A stretch of 64,000 nucleotides of DNA from Sphingopyxis terrae subsp. terrae NBRC 15098. GTDB taxonomy: Bacteria > Pseudomonadota > Alphaproteobacteria > Sphingomonadales > Sphingomonadaceae. The translations under genes and the position numbers were made by a program. The stretch spans positions 62,001-126,000 of the forward strand of contig NZ_BCZQ01000004.1 of NCBI RefSeq assembly GCF_001598815.1, in the 5' to 3' direction. Under the pieces are notes generated by a model. That model ran no database searches and was not told the origin of the DNA. It was given only the letters and a program-made list of their open reading frames with translations. This document shows positions 16,040-24,923 of the stretch, in pieces (positions within the stretch are counted from its first letter, which is position 1; each line of letters opens with the position of its first letter).

Positions 16040-16729
16040 GTGAAGATTGACAGCCCCTTGCTCGGTACCGAGCCGCCGCGCGATTGCCGACGTTGCCCGC
16101 GCCTTGTCGGGTTGCGTGCCGCCTGTCGCGCCGAGCATCCCGATTGGTGGAATGCCCCCGTCTATGCTTTCGGCGATCCCGATGCGTGGCTCGCCATCGC
16201 CGGGCTCGCGCCGGGAAAGCACGGTGCCAACCGCACCGGGCGGCCGTTTACTGGCGATTATGCGGGCGACCTGTTGTTCGAAACGCTCGCCGCCTTCGGG
16301 CTCAGCCGCGGCGTCTATGACGGGCGGATCGACGACGGGCTGCGCCTGGACGGAACGATCATCGTCAACAGCGTCAAATGCCTGCCGCCGCAGAACAAGC
16401 CGACGCCCGCCGAAATCGCCGCCTGCCGACCCTATTTCGAGGGACAGCTCGCGGCGCTGCCACAGGTCAGGGTGCTGATCGCACTCGGCCGAATTGCGCA
16501 TGACGCGGCGGTTCAGGCTGTGGGCGGGCGGCTCGCCGCCTATCGGTTTGCGCATGGCGCGGTGCATCGCCTGCCCGACGGGCGCCATCTGGTCGATAGC
16601 TATCACTGCTCGCGCTACAACACGAACACCGGGCGACTGACGCCGGCGATGTTCGCCGACGTCTTTCGCACCGCCGTCGCATTGCGCGATCAGACCAGTG
16701 GGCGGAATTCGTCGACGACGGCGCGGTAA
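16040..16729 (+). CDS. Uracil-DNA glycosylase, type 5 (UdgB-like, Fe-S)
   Basis: This enzyme excises uracil and other deaminated bases from DNA. The 229-residue protein has motif A GLAPGKHGANRTGRPFTGD (55-73), motif B YHCSRYNTNTGRLT, and four cysteines placed to bind a [4Fe-4S] cluster: C16, C19, C114 and C129. Motif A with GAN rather than the GEAPG of family 4, plus NTNTGRLT, fit family 5 (UdgB), which can act without a catalytic Asp or Asn. I choose GTG 16040, since upstream sequence in frame is antisense to folK. Its 3' end overlaps the convergent rppH gene by 40 bases. Confidence 0.88.
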   Translation: MKIDSPLLGTEPPRDCRRCPRLVGLRAACRAEHPDWWNAPVYAFGDPDAWLAIAGLAPGKHGANRTGRPFTGDYAGDLLFETLAAFGLSRGVYDGRIDDGLRLDGTIIVNSVKCLPPQNKPTPAEIAACRPYFEGQLAALPQVRVLIALGRIAHDAAVQAVGGRLAAYRFAHGAVHRLPDGRHLVDSYHCSRYNTNTGRLTPAMFADVFRTAVALRDQTSGRNSSTTAR

Positions 16730-17166
16730 AGCTGGCGCTTGAACGGGACGATCAGCCGTTCGAGCTCGTCGAGTTCGGCCCAGCGCCAGGCGCGAAATTC
16801 CTGATGCCGGGTCGCGATATCGACATCGCTATCCTCGCCCATGAAGCGCATCAGGAACCACGACTGGCGCTGACCGCGATATTTCCCGCCCCACATCTTG
16901 CCCATCAGATGGTCGGGCAGGTCGTAGAAATGCTCGGTCTTGCTGCGCGCGATGATATCGACCAGCCCGGCATGGACGCCGGTTTCCTCGCCGAGCTCGC
17001 GGATTGCGGCATCTTCGGCATCCTCGCCGGGATCGATGCCGCCTTGCGGCATCTGCCACGCGTCCTCGGCCGAATCGAGTCGCTGGCCGACGAAAACGCG
17101 GCCATGGCGATTGGCGAGCATCACCCCGGCGCAGGGGCGATAGGGAAGGGCGCTGGCGTCGATCAT
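16690..17166 (-). CDS. rppH: RNA pyrophosphohydrolase (Nudix)
   Basis: RppH removes pyrophosphate from the 5' end of triphosphorylated mRNA and so starts 5'-end-dependent decay. The 158-residue protein has the full Nudix box GGIDPGEDAEDAAIRELGEETGV at 42-64, split here as GGIDPGED plus REL-x-EE-x-GV. The YRPCAGVML start, the WQMPQGG segment and the HQEFRAWRW region are RppH/IalA-specific. It overlaps the upstream esterase stop by 4 bases (ATGA), suggesting coupling, and converges with the glycosylase. Start is ATG 17166. Confidence 0.9.
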   Translation of the reverse strand: MIDASALPYRPCAGVMLANRHGRVFVGQRLDSAEDAWQMPQGGIDPGEDAEDAAIRELGEETGVHAGLVDIIARSKTEHFYDLPDHLMGKMWGGKYRGQRQSWFLMRFMGEDSDVDIATRHQEFRAWRWAELDELERLIVPFKRQLYRAVVDEFRPLV

Positions 17167-18104
17167 GTGGTCGCTTCGGCGACGATCGCCTTGAGGACGG
17201 TCAGGTTGCCGCGGATGTCGTCCTTGGCACTCGGGATGCCCTGCGCCAGACAGATATAGCCGTGGATGGTGCCCGCGGCCTCGCGGTAGGTCGTCGGCAC
17301 CCCGGCGGCGATCAACTTGCCGGCATAGGCGCGGCCCTGATCGCGCAGCGGATCGAGCCCCGCGGTCACAAGCAGGGTCGGCGGCAGGCCGGCGGCGTCG
17401 AAATCGATCGGCGATGCGCGGCGATCGGCGGGATCGGCGGCATAATGATCGCCGAACCAGGTCATGCCGCCTTCGGTGAGCAGATAGCCATCCTTGAAAT
17501 CGCGATAGCTTTGCCAGTCCTGATGCGTCGTGACCGCCGGATAGATCGGATGGATCGCGACCACCGGCTTCGCGGCTGGCGTATCGCGCAGCGCGAGCGC
17601 GGTCGCGATGGTCAGATTGCCGCCCGCGCTGTCGCCCGACAGGACCAGCCCGGTGCAAGGAATATTGTCGGCGACCCAGCGCGTCGCCGCTTCGCAATCC
17701 TCGGGCGCCGCAGGGAAGGGGTGTTCGGGTGCGAGGCGATAGTCGACGGCGATCACCGGCATGTCGAGCTGACGCGCCGCTTCGGCGCAATAGGGATCGT
17801 GCGTGTCGAGATCGCCGATCACCCAGCCGCCGCCATGGTAGAAGACCATGACCGGGCCGGGCTCGCGATCGGGACGGTTGTCATAGATGCGGATCGGAAT
17901 CTCGCCGGCGGGTCCGGGAATGGTGCGATCCTCGACCTTCGCGATCGTGCCGCGCGGCACGTCGGCCATCTGGCCCATCACGCGCATCATCTCGCGCCCC
18001 GCCTCGGGCGGCATCTCTTCCATCTTGGGGCCGTCCTGGGCGTTGAGGAAGGCAAGAAACGCCGCCACATCGGGGCGAACATAAGGAGTCGTGCCGTCGG
18101 TCAT
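17163..18104 (-). CDS. Alpha/beta-hydrolase, hormone-sensitive-lipase family esterase
   Basis: This 313-residue esterase has HGGG at 90-93 (oxyanion hole), the nucleophile S159 in SGDSAGGN, D251 in GLDPLRD and H281 in TIHGYICLA. Together they form an intact HSL-type triad. It is expected to hydrolyse short to medium acyl esters in the cytoplasm; no signal peptide is seen. It is the first gene of a two-gene unit with rppH. ATG 18104 is preceded by AAAGGGATATG-like sequence. Confidence 0.88.
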   Translation of the reverse strand: MTDGTTPYVRPDVAAFLAFLNAQDGPKMEEMPPEAGREMMRVMGQMADVPRGTIAKVEDRTIPGPAGEIPIRIYDNRPDREPGPVMVFYHGGGWVIGDLDTHDPYCAEAARQLDMPVIAVDYRLAPEHPFPAAPEDCEAATRWVADNIPCTGLVLSGDSAGGNLTIATALALRDTPAAKPVVAIHPIYPAVTTHQDWQSYRDFKDGYLLTEGGMTWFGDHYAADPADRRASPIDFDAAGLPPTLLVTAGLDPLRDQGRAYAGKLIAAGVPTTYREAAGTIHGYICLAQGIPSAKDDIRGNLTVLKAIVAEATT

Positions 18105-18301
18105 CCGTCATATCCCTTTGCTATGTTGTTGCCGCTGCTATTCGCCATCGGGCGGCATAATTCAATGGCAATTGGAAACTGATTGCGGCAGGCGCGCGCC
18201 GATCCGCTTTGCAGCGCACAAATTTTTCTGAATTGCGGGCGACGAAAGACGGGCCTAGGCCCATTCCGGCAATTCGCAGGACTCTAAAGGCAGAACAGAA
18301 A

Positions 18302-20164
18302 ATGGCGACAGTGGTCGAGGACCGGGCCGAAGATCGGCAGTCCCCCCTTTCCGACGCAGTGGTGGTTCGTTTCGCGGGCGACAGCGGCGACGGGATGCAG
18401 CTTACCGGTGGTCAGTTCACGCTTTCGACCGCGCTCGCGGGCAATGACCTGGCGACTTTCCCTGATTTTCCGGCCGAAATCCGCGCCCCGCAGGGGACGT
18501 TGTTCGGTGTTTCGGCGTTCCAGATCAATTTCGGGTCGAGCGAGATCACGACTGCGGGCGACGCCCCGGACGTGCTCGTCGCGATGAACCCCGCGGCGCT
18601 CAAGACCAATGTCGGCGTGCTCAAGCTCGGCGGCCTGATCATCGCCGATGAGGGTGAATTCAACGACCGCAATCTCGCCAAGGCGAAATATGACGCCAAC
18701 CCGCTCGAGGATGGCAGCCTTGCGAAATGGCAGCTTCTGAAGCTCAACATCAGTCAGGCGACAATGGATGCGGTCAAACCGTTCGGGCTCGGCAACAAGG
18801 AAGCGCTGCGCTGCAAGAATATGTGGACGCTCGGCCTTGCGCTGTGGATGTTCGACCGCGACCGCCAGCCGCTGATCGAGTGGCTGAAGGCGAAATTCGC
18901 CAAGGATCCCAATCTTGCCGAAGCGAATATCGCGGCGCTCAATGCGGGCCATGCCTATGGCGAAACCGCCGAACTCGCGGGACCGCTCAAGCAGCATCAT
19001 GTCGCGCCGGCGCCCGCCGAACCCGGCCTCTATCGTACGCTGACCGGCGCCGAGGGCATCGCGCTCGGCCTTGTCGCCGGGGCGCAGCTTGCGCATCTGC
19101 CGATGTTCTTCGGCGGCTATCCGATCACGCCCGCATCGGCAATCCTCCACCATCTGTCGCGGCTCAAGGAATATGACGTCACGACCTTTCAGGCCGAGGA
19201 TGAAATCGCCGCCATCTGTTCGGCGATCGGTGCGAGCTACGCAGGGTCGCTGGGCGTCACCAGCTCGTCGGGACCGGGTATCGCGCTGAAGGGCGAGGCA
19301 ATGGGCCTCGCGATCATGACCGAACTGCCGCTCGTCATCGTCAATTCGCAGCGTGGCGGCCCGTCGACGGGCCTGCCGACCAAGACCGAACAGTCGGATC
19401 TCTATCAGGCTGTCTATGGCCGCAACGGCGATGCGCCGATGCCGGTGATCGCCGCGCGCTCGCCGGGTGACGCGTTCGAATGCGCGATCGAGGCGTGCCG
19501 GATCGCGGTCCAATATATGACGCCGGTGATGTTGCTGACCGACGGCTATATCGCCAACGCGGCCGAGCCGTGGAAAGTCCCCGACCTGACCGCCTATGAA
19601 GCCTTCCCGGTCGAATTTCTGACCCAGGTACCCGAAGGCGGCTTCAAACCCTATGGCCGCGACGAAAAGCTCGCGCGCCCGTGGGTGAAGCCGGGTACGC
19701 CCGACCTGTTGCACCGGATCGGCGGGATCGAGAAAGAGATCGACACCGGTCACATCAATTATGCGCCCGAAAATCACCAGGCGATGACCGACATTCGCAA
19801 GGCGAAGATCGACGGGGTCAAGGTTCCCGACCAGATCGTCGAACTCGGCGCCGAGGGCGGCAAGCTTGCGATCGTCGGCTGGGGATCGACCTATGGCCCG
19901 ATCCATCAGGCGGTGCGCCGCAAGCGCGCCGAAGGGAAGGACGTCAGCCAGATTCACCTGCGCCATATCTGGCCGCTCCCCGCCAATCTGGGCGAATTGC
20001 TCAAAAGCTATGACAAGGTGATCGTGCCCGAAATGAACACGGGCCAGCTCAAGACGGTGCTGCGCGACCAGTATCTGGTCGATGCCAAGCCGCTCAACAA
20101 GGTGTCGGGCCAGCCCTTCCGGATTGCCGAAATCGAAGCTGCCATCGAGGAGGCGCTCCAGTGA
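18302..20164 (+). CDS. korA: 2-oxoacid (2-oxoglutarate):ferredoxin oxidoreductase, alpha subunit (gamma-alpha fusion)
   Basis: KorAB oxidatively decarboxylates a 2-oxoacid, probably 2-oxoglutarate, to acyl-CoA with reduction of ferredoxin. The 620-residue protein begins with the gamma domain (VVVRFAGDSGDGMQLTGGQF) and continues with the alpha domain (GGYPITPASAILHHL, TSSSGPGIALKGEAMGLA), the usual two-subunit KorA layout. I use ATG 18302; the open frame reaches 18209 but the added residues are atypical. The 197 bases upstream hold no recognised motif. The stop overlaps korB by 4 bases. Confidence 0.9.
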   Translation: MATVVEDRAEDRQSPLSDAVVVRFAGDSGDGMQLTGGQFTLSTALAGNDLATFPDFPAEIRAPQGTLFGVSAFQINFGSSEITTAGDAPDVLVAMNPAALKTNVGVLKLGGLIIADEGEFNDRNLAKAKYDANPLEDGSLAKWQLLKLNISQATMDAVKPFGLGNKEALRCKNMWTLGLALWMFDRDRQPLIEWLKAKFAKDPNLAEANIAALNAGHAYGETAELAGPLKQHHVAPAPAEPGLYRTLTGAEGIALGLVAGAQLAHLPMFFGGYPITPASAILHHLSRLKEYDVTTFQAEDEIAAICSAIGASYAGSLGVTSSSGPGIALKGEAMGLAIMTELPLVIVNSQRGGPSTGLPTKTEQSDLYQAVYGRNGDAPMPVIAARSPGDAFECAIEACRIAVQYMTPVMLLTDGYIANAAEPWKVPDLTAYEAFPVEFLTQVPEGGFKPYGRDEKLARPWVKPGTPDLLHRIGGIEKEIDTGHINYAPENHQAMTDIRKAKIDGVKVPDQIVELGAEGGKLAIVGWGSTYGPIHQAVRRKRAEGKDVSQIHLRHIWPLPANLGELLKSYDKVIVPEMNTGQLKTVLRDQYLVDAKPLNKVSGQPFRIAEIEAAIEEALQ

Positions 20165-21198
20165 ACGAGATGACGACCATCGCCCGCACGACGACGCTCA
20201 AGGATTGGGAAACCGATCAGGAAGTGCGCTGGTGCCCCGGCTGCGGCGACTATGCGATCCTGAAGGCGGTGCAGCGCACCCTGCCCGAAATTGGCGCAGT
20301 GCCCGAAAGCACCGTGTTCATCAGCGGGATCGGCTGCTCGTCGCGCTTCCCCTATTATGTCGAAAGCTACGGCTTCCATACGATCCATGGCCGTGCGCCG
20401 GCGTTCGCGACGGGGCTGAAGCTTGCCAATCCCGAACTCGACGTGTGGATCGTCACCGGCGACGGCGATGGTCTGTCGATCGGCGGCAATCACACGATGC
20501 ACCTCATCCGGCGGAACCTCGATTGCCAGATCATGCTGTTCAACAACGAGATTTACGGGCTGACCAAGGGGCAATATTCGCCCACCAGCCGCGTCGGCAC
20601 CAACAGCCCGTCGACCCCGTTCGGCTCGGTCGACCGCCCGGCGCAGCCCTGCGCCTTCGCACTCGGCGCGGGCGCCCGCTTCGTTGCGCGCGGCTTCGAT
20701 GTGTCGAAGGAACTGCCGAATGTTCTGAAAGCGGCCCATGCGCACAAGGGCGCGGCCTTTATCGAAATCTTCCAGAACTGCATCGTCTATAACAAGGACG
20801 TGTTCCAGGATTTCGCCGCGCCGAAGGGCGCTGAAGACCGCCAGCTCTGGCTCCAGAACGGGGAACCGATGCTGTTTGCCAAGGGCGCGAAGGGCATCGC
20901 GCTCGATCAGGAGGCGCTGACGCTCAAGGTCGTCGATGTCGTCGATGGCGACTGGCAGGCGGCGGGCGTGATCGTCCACGACGTCACCAACCGCAGCGTC
21001 GCGCACATGCTCGTGGAAATGCGCTTCGGCGAATTCCCGATGGCGCTCGGTGTCCTCTACGACGATCCGCGTCCGACTTTCGAAGCCGACGTATGGCGCC
21101 AGAACAAGGCGGCGGCTGAGGGCAAGAAGGCCGATCTGCAGAGCCTGCTCAAGAAAGGGCAGACCTGGACGGTCAGCGAAGGCGGGCCCGATCTCTGA
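20161..21198 (+). CDS. korB: 2-oxoacid:ferredoxin oxidoreductase, beta subunit
   Basis: This is the thiamine-diphosphate and iron-sulfur subunit of the KorAB complex, with 345 residues. CPGCGDYAIL near the N-terminus and GIGCSSRFPYY contribute cluster cysteines. GDGDGLSIGGNH is the ThDP/Mg motif, and NNEIYGLTKGQYSPTS the second half of it. GTG 20161 lies inside the korA stop (GTGA), while ATG 20170 is an alternative. The two genes form a tight operon in which stoichiometric translation is likely. Confidence 0.92.
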   Translation: MNEMTTIARTTTLKDWETDQEVRWCPGCGDYAILKAVQRTLPEIGAVPESTVFISGIGCSSRFPYYVESYGFHTIHGRAPAFATGLKLANPELDVWIVTGDGDGLSIGGNHTMHLIRRNLDCQIMLFNNEIYGLTKGQYSPTSRVGTNSPSTPFGSVDRPAQPCAFALGAGARFVARGFDVSKELPNVLKAAHAHKGAAFIEIFQNCIVYNKDVFQDFAAPKGAEDRQLWLQNGEPMLFAKGAKGIALDQEALTLKVVDVVDGDWQAAGVIVHDVTNRSVAHMLVEMRFGEFPMALGVLYDDPRPTFEADVWRQNKAAAEGKKADLQSLLKKGQTWTVSEGGPDL

Positions 21199-21238
21199 TC
21201 GCTTGCGGTCGATGCGCGCGTCGGCTTTATAGGGGCGC

Positions 21239-22186
21239 ATGGACAATCTGACCCACAGCCTCGTCGGCGCGGTTCTTGGGCAAATGGGGCTCAAGAAAAA
21301 GACCGCGCTGGCGATGCCGACGCTGATCCTCGCCGCGAACCTGCCCGACATCGATGCAAGCTGCGCCTTTTATGGCGTCGAATCGCTCGCGATGCGCCGC
21401 GGGATCACCCATGGGCCGATCGCGCTGCTTTTGCTGCCGGTCCTGCTGTGGGCGGCGATGATCGCCTTCGACCGCTGGCAGACGCGGCGGGGAACGCGGC
21501 CCGCTACAAGGCCGCCCTTGCATCGCGGCTGGTTGCTCGCGCTCGCCTATATCGGGTGCCTCAGCCACCCGGCGCTCGACTGGCTCAACAACTATGGCGT
21601 GCGGCTGCTCGAACCGTTCAGCCACCGCTGGTTCTATGGCGATACGCTGTTCATCATCGACCTGTGGATATGGCTGGCGCTCGGCCTGTCGGTCTGGCTG
21701 TCGATGCGACGCGAACGGCGCGGGGCGCCTGACTGGCGACGTCCGGCTTGGATCGGTTTCACCGCCGTTTGCGCCTATATCTTAGCCAACGGTGTCATGA
21801 CGGGGCAGGCCGAGGCGCAGGCGGCCGACCTGCTGCGCCGGAGCGGACAAGGCGGCGCACTGGTCGTCGCGAGCCCGCCGCCGATCGCCTTCTGGCGGCG
21901 CGATATCTTTTGGCGCGGGGGCGGGCGCTATGGCAGCGGCGCCTATGCGCTGGGGCAGGGGAGCACGGTGGAGCCGGGGGTTCCGACGGGCATGGACGAC
22001 ATGCGCCTCCGCGCGTGGTTGAAGTCCGATCCGCCCGCGCGCGCCTTCCTGTTCTGGGCACGGATGCCGGTCGCGACGCGCGACGGCGATGCGATCGTCC
22101 TGCATGATCAGCGCTATATGCAGCCGCTGGCGCGCGACCAGTTCACGGTGCGCGTGACCGCACCCGATACCGCCAGCTATCCGTGA
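21239..22186 (+). CDS. YdjM-like metal-dependent hydrolase family membrane protein
   Basis: The 315-residue protein begins MDNLTHSLVGAVLGQMGL, typical of the DUF457/YdjM membrane-bound hydrolase family. Conserved residues include H6, the NLPDID acidic motif and the THG and SHPALDW histidine motifs that could bind metal at the membrane. About five hydrophobic helices are followed by a soluble C-terminal domain. E. coli YdjM is SOS-regulated; enzymatic function of the family is unproven. It overlaps phrB by 4 bases (ATGA), so it may belong to a DNA-repair or photo-stress unit. Confidence 0.82.
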   Translation: MDNLTHSLVGAVLGQMGLKKKTALAMPTLILAANLPDIDASCAFYGVESLAMRRGITHGPIALLLLPVLLWAAMIAFDRWQTRRGTRPATRPPLHRGWLLALAYIGCLSHPALDWLNNYGVRLLEPFSHRWFYGDTLFIIDLWIWLALGLSVWLSMRRERRGAPDWRRPAWIGFTAVCAYILANGVMTGQAEAQAADLLRRSGQGGALVVASPPPIAFWRRDIFWRGGGRYGSGAYALGQGSTVEPGVPTGMDDMRLRAWLKSDPPARAFLFWARMPVATRDGDAIVLHDQRYMQPLARDQFTVRVTAPDTASYP

Positions 22187-23574
22187 TGGCGCCGCCGACG
22201 ATCCTGTGGTTTCGCAGCGATCTGCGGCTCGCCGATCAGGCGGCGCTTGTCGCTGCCGCGGCGTCGGGTCCGGTCATTCCCGTCTATATTCTCGACGACG
22301 AAACGCCGCGGCATCGGGCGATGGGCGGCGCGTCGCGCTGGTGGCTGCATCACAGCCTCGCGCGGGTCGACGAAAGCCTGCGCGCGCGCGGTTCGCGGTT
22401 GATCCTGCGGCGCGGCAAGTGCGAGGACGAACTGGCGAAGATTGCCGGGGAAAGCGGGGCCGGCGCCGTGCATTGCCTCCGTCATTACGAGCCGTGGTGG
22501 CGCAATGCCGAGCGCGCGGTCGCGAAGCGCCTCGATCTCATGTGTCACGACGGCAATTACCTCGCGCCGCCGGGATCGGTGAAGACCGGCAGCGGCGGTC
22601 TCTATAAAATCTACACCCCCTTCTGGCGCGCGCTGCGCGATCATATGCCGCCGCCTGTGCCCGTGGATGCGCCCGAAGGCCTCGATGCGCCCGACCGCTG
22701 GCCGGCGTCGGACCGACTCGACGATTGGAAACTGCTGCCGTCCCGGCCCAATTGGGCGACGGGGTTCGAAGGCGAATGGACGCCGGGCGAAACGGGCGCG
22801 CAGGTGCGACTCGGCGCTTTTGCCGAGATCGCTGCGCGTTATGACGAGCAACGGAACCTGCCCGCGATCGAAGGCAGTTCGCGCCTGTCGCCGCATCTTC
22901 ACTTCGGCGAGATTTCGCCCGCCGCGATCTGGCATGCCGTCGCGGACGCGGGGGGATCGGTCGATGTGTTCCTCGCCGAGATTGGGTGGCGCGACTATGC
23001 GCAGACGGTGATCTTGCAATATCCCGATTACGGCGGCCGCAGTGCCCGCGAAGCCTTCGATACCGCGCTGCCCTGGCGGAGTGGCAAGGAGGCCGACGCC
23101 GATTTCGCCGCCTGGCAACAGGGACGTACGGGCTATCCGATCGTCGATGCCGGCATGCGGCAGCTCTGGGCAACCGGCTGGATGCACAATCGCGTCCGGA
23201 TGATCGCCGCGAGCTTCCTCATCAAGCATCTGCTCATCGACTGGCGGCGCGGCGAACAATGGTTTTGGGATACGCTGGTCGATGCCGATTACGCGTCCAA
23301 TGCGGTGAATTGGCAGTGGGTCGCGGGGTCGGGTGTCGACTCGAACATGTTTCCGCGCATCATGGCGCCGCTCAGTCAGTCGGAGAAATTCGATGCCGCC
23401 GCCTATATCCGCCAATGGGTGCCGGAACTGGCCGACATCGGCGAGCCCGCAATCCACGATCCCGACGAATTCGGCCGCCGTCCGCGAAGCTATCCCCCGA
23501 AAATCATTGGGCATCGCGAAGCCCGCGCGCGGGCGTTGGCGGCTTATGACGTCATGAAGGCCGACGACAACTGA
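22183..23574 (+). CDS. phrB: Deoxyribodipyrimidine photo-lyase (class I CPD photolyase)
   Basis: Photolyase uses FAD and blue light to split cyclobutane pyrimidine dimers. The 463-residue protein starts with the antenna domain (ILWFRSDLRLADQAAL) and ends with the FAD domain: GRTGYPIVDAGMRQLWATG, MHNRVRMIAASFLIKHLLIDW, and YASNAVNWQWVAGSG with the tryptophans of the electron path. Its start overlaps the YdjM-like gene, and the cfa gene begins 5 bases after its stop, giving a compact three-gene unit. Confidence 0.94.
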   Translation: MMAPPTILWFRSDLRLADQAALVAAAASGPVIPVYILDDETPRHRAMGGASRWWLHHSLARVDESLRARGSRLILRRGKCEDELAKIAGESGAGAVHCLRHYEPWWRNAERAVAKRLDLMCHDGNYLAPPGSVKTGSGGLYKIYTPFWRALRDHMPPPVPVDAPEGLDAPDRWPASDRLDDWKLLPSRPNWATGFEGEWTPGETGAQVRLGAFAEIAARYDEQRNLPAIEGSSRLSPHLHFGEISPAAIWHAVADAGGSVDVFLAEIGWRDYAQTVILQYPDYGGRSAREAFDTALPWRSGKEADADFAAWQQGRTGYPIVDAGMRQLWATGWMHNRVRMIAASFLIKHLLIDWRRGEQWFWDTLVDADYASNAVNWQWVAGSGVDSNMFPRIMAPLSQSEKFDAAAYIRQWVPELADIGEPAIHDPDEFGRRPRSYPPKIIGHREARARALAAYDVMKADDN

Positions 23575-23579
23575 TTGTC

Positions 23580-24893
23580 ATGGCGCAGGTTTTGCGGCAG
23601 GGAATGCTAATGAACACCCATGTCAGCCCCCGTCGCGGCAAAGCGCTTCTTCGCGCCGACAGGGCTTTTCGGTCGGGTGGTTTTATCGCGCGCCTCGTCG
23701 GCCGCGCCCCGGCGGGGCTGTTCCATCGCCTGCTCGACCGCATCGATGCCGGGCTGGGCAAGGGGACGCTGGAGGGACATCTGCCCGATGGCAGCGTGCG
23801 CATCCTGGGCGGACGTGGCAAGGGCCCGACCGCGATCGTTCATCTGAAAAGCTGGTCGGCGCTGGTGCGCCTCGCGATGTCGGGATCGGTCGGTTGGTAC
23901 CGGGCCTGGGACCTGGGCGAATGGAGTTCGCCCGATCCGGTCCCGCTGTTCGATCTGTTCATGCGCAACGGCGAAACGCTGGGCAATGTCGCGCGCTCGC
24001 GCGGGCCGCTGCACTGGATCAATCGCGCCGCCCATATCGTCAACCGCAACAGCCGCAGCGGTTCGAAGCGCAATATTCTGGCGCATTACGATCTGGGCAA
24101 TGATTTCTACCGGCTGTGGCTCGACAGCGGACTTAATTATTCGAGTGCCTTGTTCACCGACCTTAGCATGACGCTGGAAGAGGCGCAGGAGGTCAAGGTC
24201 GATGCGATCCTCGACAGGCTCGACCTGCGGTCGGGGACGCGGCTGCTCGAAATCGGCTGCGGCTGGGGCGCACTCGCCGAACGCGCGGTCGAGCGCCACG
24301 ATGTTCTCTATACCGGTATCACCCTGTCGCCGTCGCAGGCGGAGGTGGCCGAGGCGCGATTGCAGGCGGTCGATCTTTCGGGGCGTTCGCGTGTCGAAAT
24401 CTGCGATTATCGGGACGCCAAGGGCCCCTATGACGCGATTGCGAGCGTCGAAATGGTCGAGGCGGTGGGGCAGGCCTATTGGCCCGCCTATCTCGACGCG
24501 ATCGCGCGGCTGCTCCGCCCCGGCGGCAAGGCGGCGATCCAGTATATCGCGATCAACGACGCGCTGTTCGAACGCTATGCGGCGAGCAGCGACTTCATTC
24601 AGGCCTATATTTTCCCCGGCGGTTGCCTGATTTCCGAAAGTCGCTTCCGGGCCTTGGCCGAAGCGCGCGGGCTGACGTGGGGCAATGTGCGCCACTTCGG
24701 CGGCGACTATGCCGAAACGCTGCGCCAGTGGCGTGAACGCTTCGACGAGGCGGTGTCGGCGGGGCAACTCCCGGCGGGCTTTGACGAACGCTTCATCCGT
24801 CTGTGGCGCTATTATCTGCAATATTGCGAAGGCGGCTTTCGCGGCGGTGGGATCGACGTCGCGCAGGTCACGCTGGAAAAGATCGACGCATAG
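23580..24893 (+). CDS. cfa: Cyclopropane-fatty-acyl-phospholipid synthase
   Basis: Cfa transfers a methylene from S-adenosylmethionine to unsaturated acyl chains of membrane phospholipids. The 437-residue protein has LLEIGCGWGALAERA for SAM binding, the NILAHYDLGNDFYRLWLD entry motif, EMVEAVGQAYW and the C-terminal YYLQYCEGGFRGGGI. The start may be ATG 23610 (MNTHVSPRRG), since GGCAGGGA lies at better spacing before it; the 5-base gap to phrB implies co-transcription. The Cfa/photolyase pairing is known from photo-oxidative stress regulons of other alphaproteobacteria. Confidence 0.92.
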   Translation: MAQVLRQGMLMNTHVSPRRGKALLRADRAFRSGGFIARLVGRAPAGLFHRLLDRIDAGLGKGTLEGHLPDGSVRILGGRGKGPTAIVHLKSWSALVRLAMSGSVGWYRAWDLGEWSSPDPVPLFDLFMRNGETLGNVARSRGPLHWINRAAHIVNRNSRSGSKRNILAHYDLGNDFYRLWLDSGLNYSSALFTDLSMTLEEAQEVKVDAILDRLDLRSGTRLLEIGCGWGALAERAVERHDVLYTGITLSPSQAEVAEARLQAVDLSGRSRVEICDYRDAKGPYDAIASVEMVEAVGQAYWPAYLDAIARLLRPGGKAAIQYIAINDALFERYAASSDFIQAYIFPGGCLISESRFRALAEARGLTWGNVRHFGGDYAETLRQWRERFDEAVSAGQLPAGFDERFIRLWRYYLQYCEGGFRGGGIDVAQVTLEKIDA

Positions 24894-24923
24894 TCGACTG
24901 TAATCGAGTAGAGGGAGAGGGGA

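Noticed and set aside
18284-19966. 560-residue minus-strand open frame opposite korA
   Set aside because: No domain or start signal, and korA itself is fully convincing on the plus strand.
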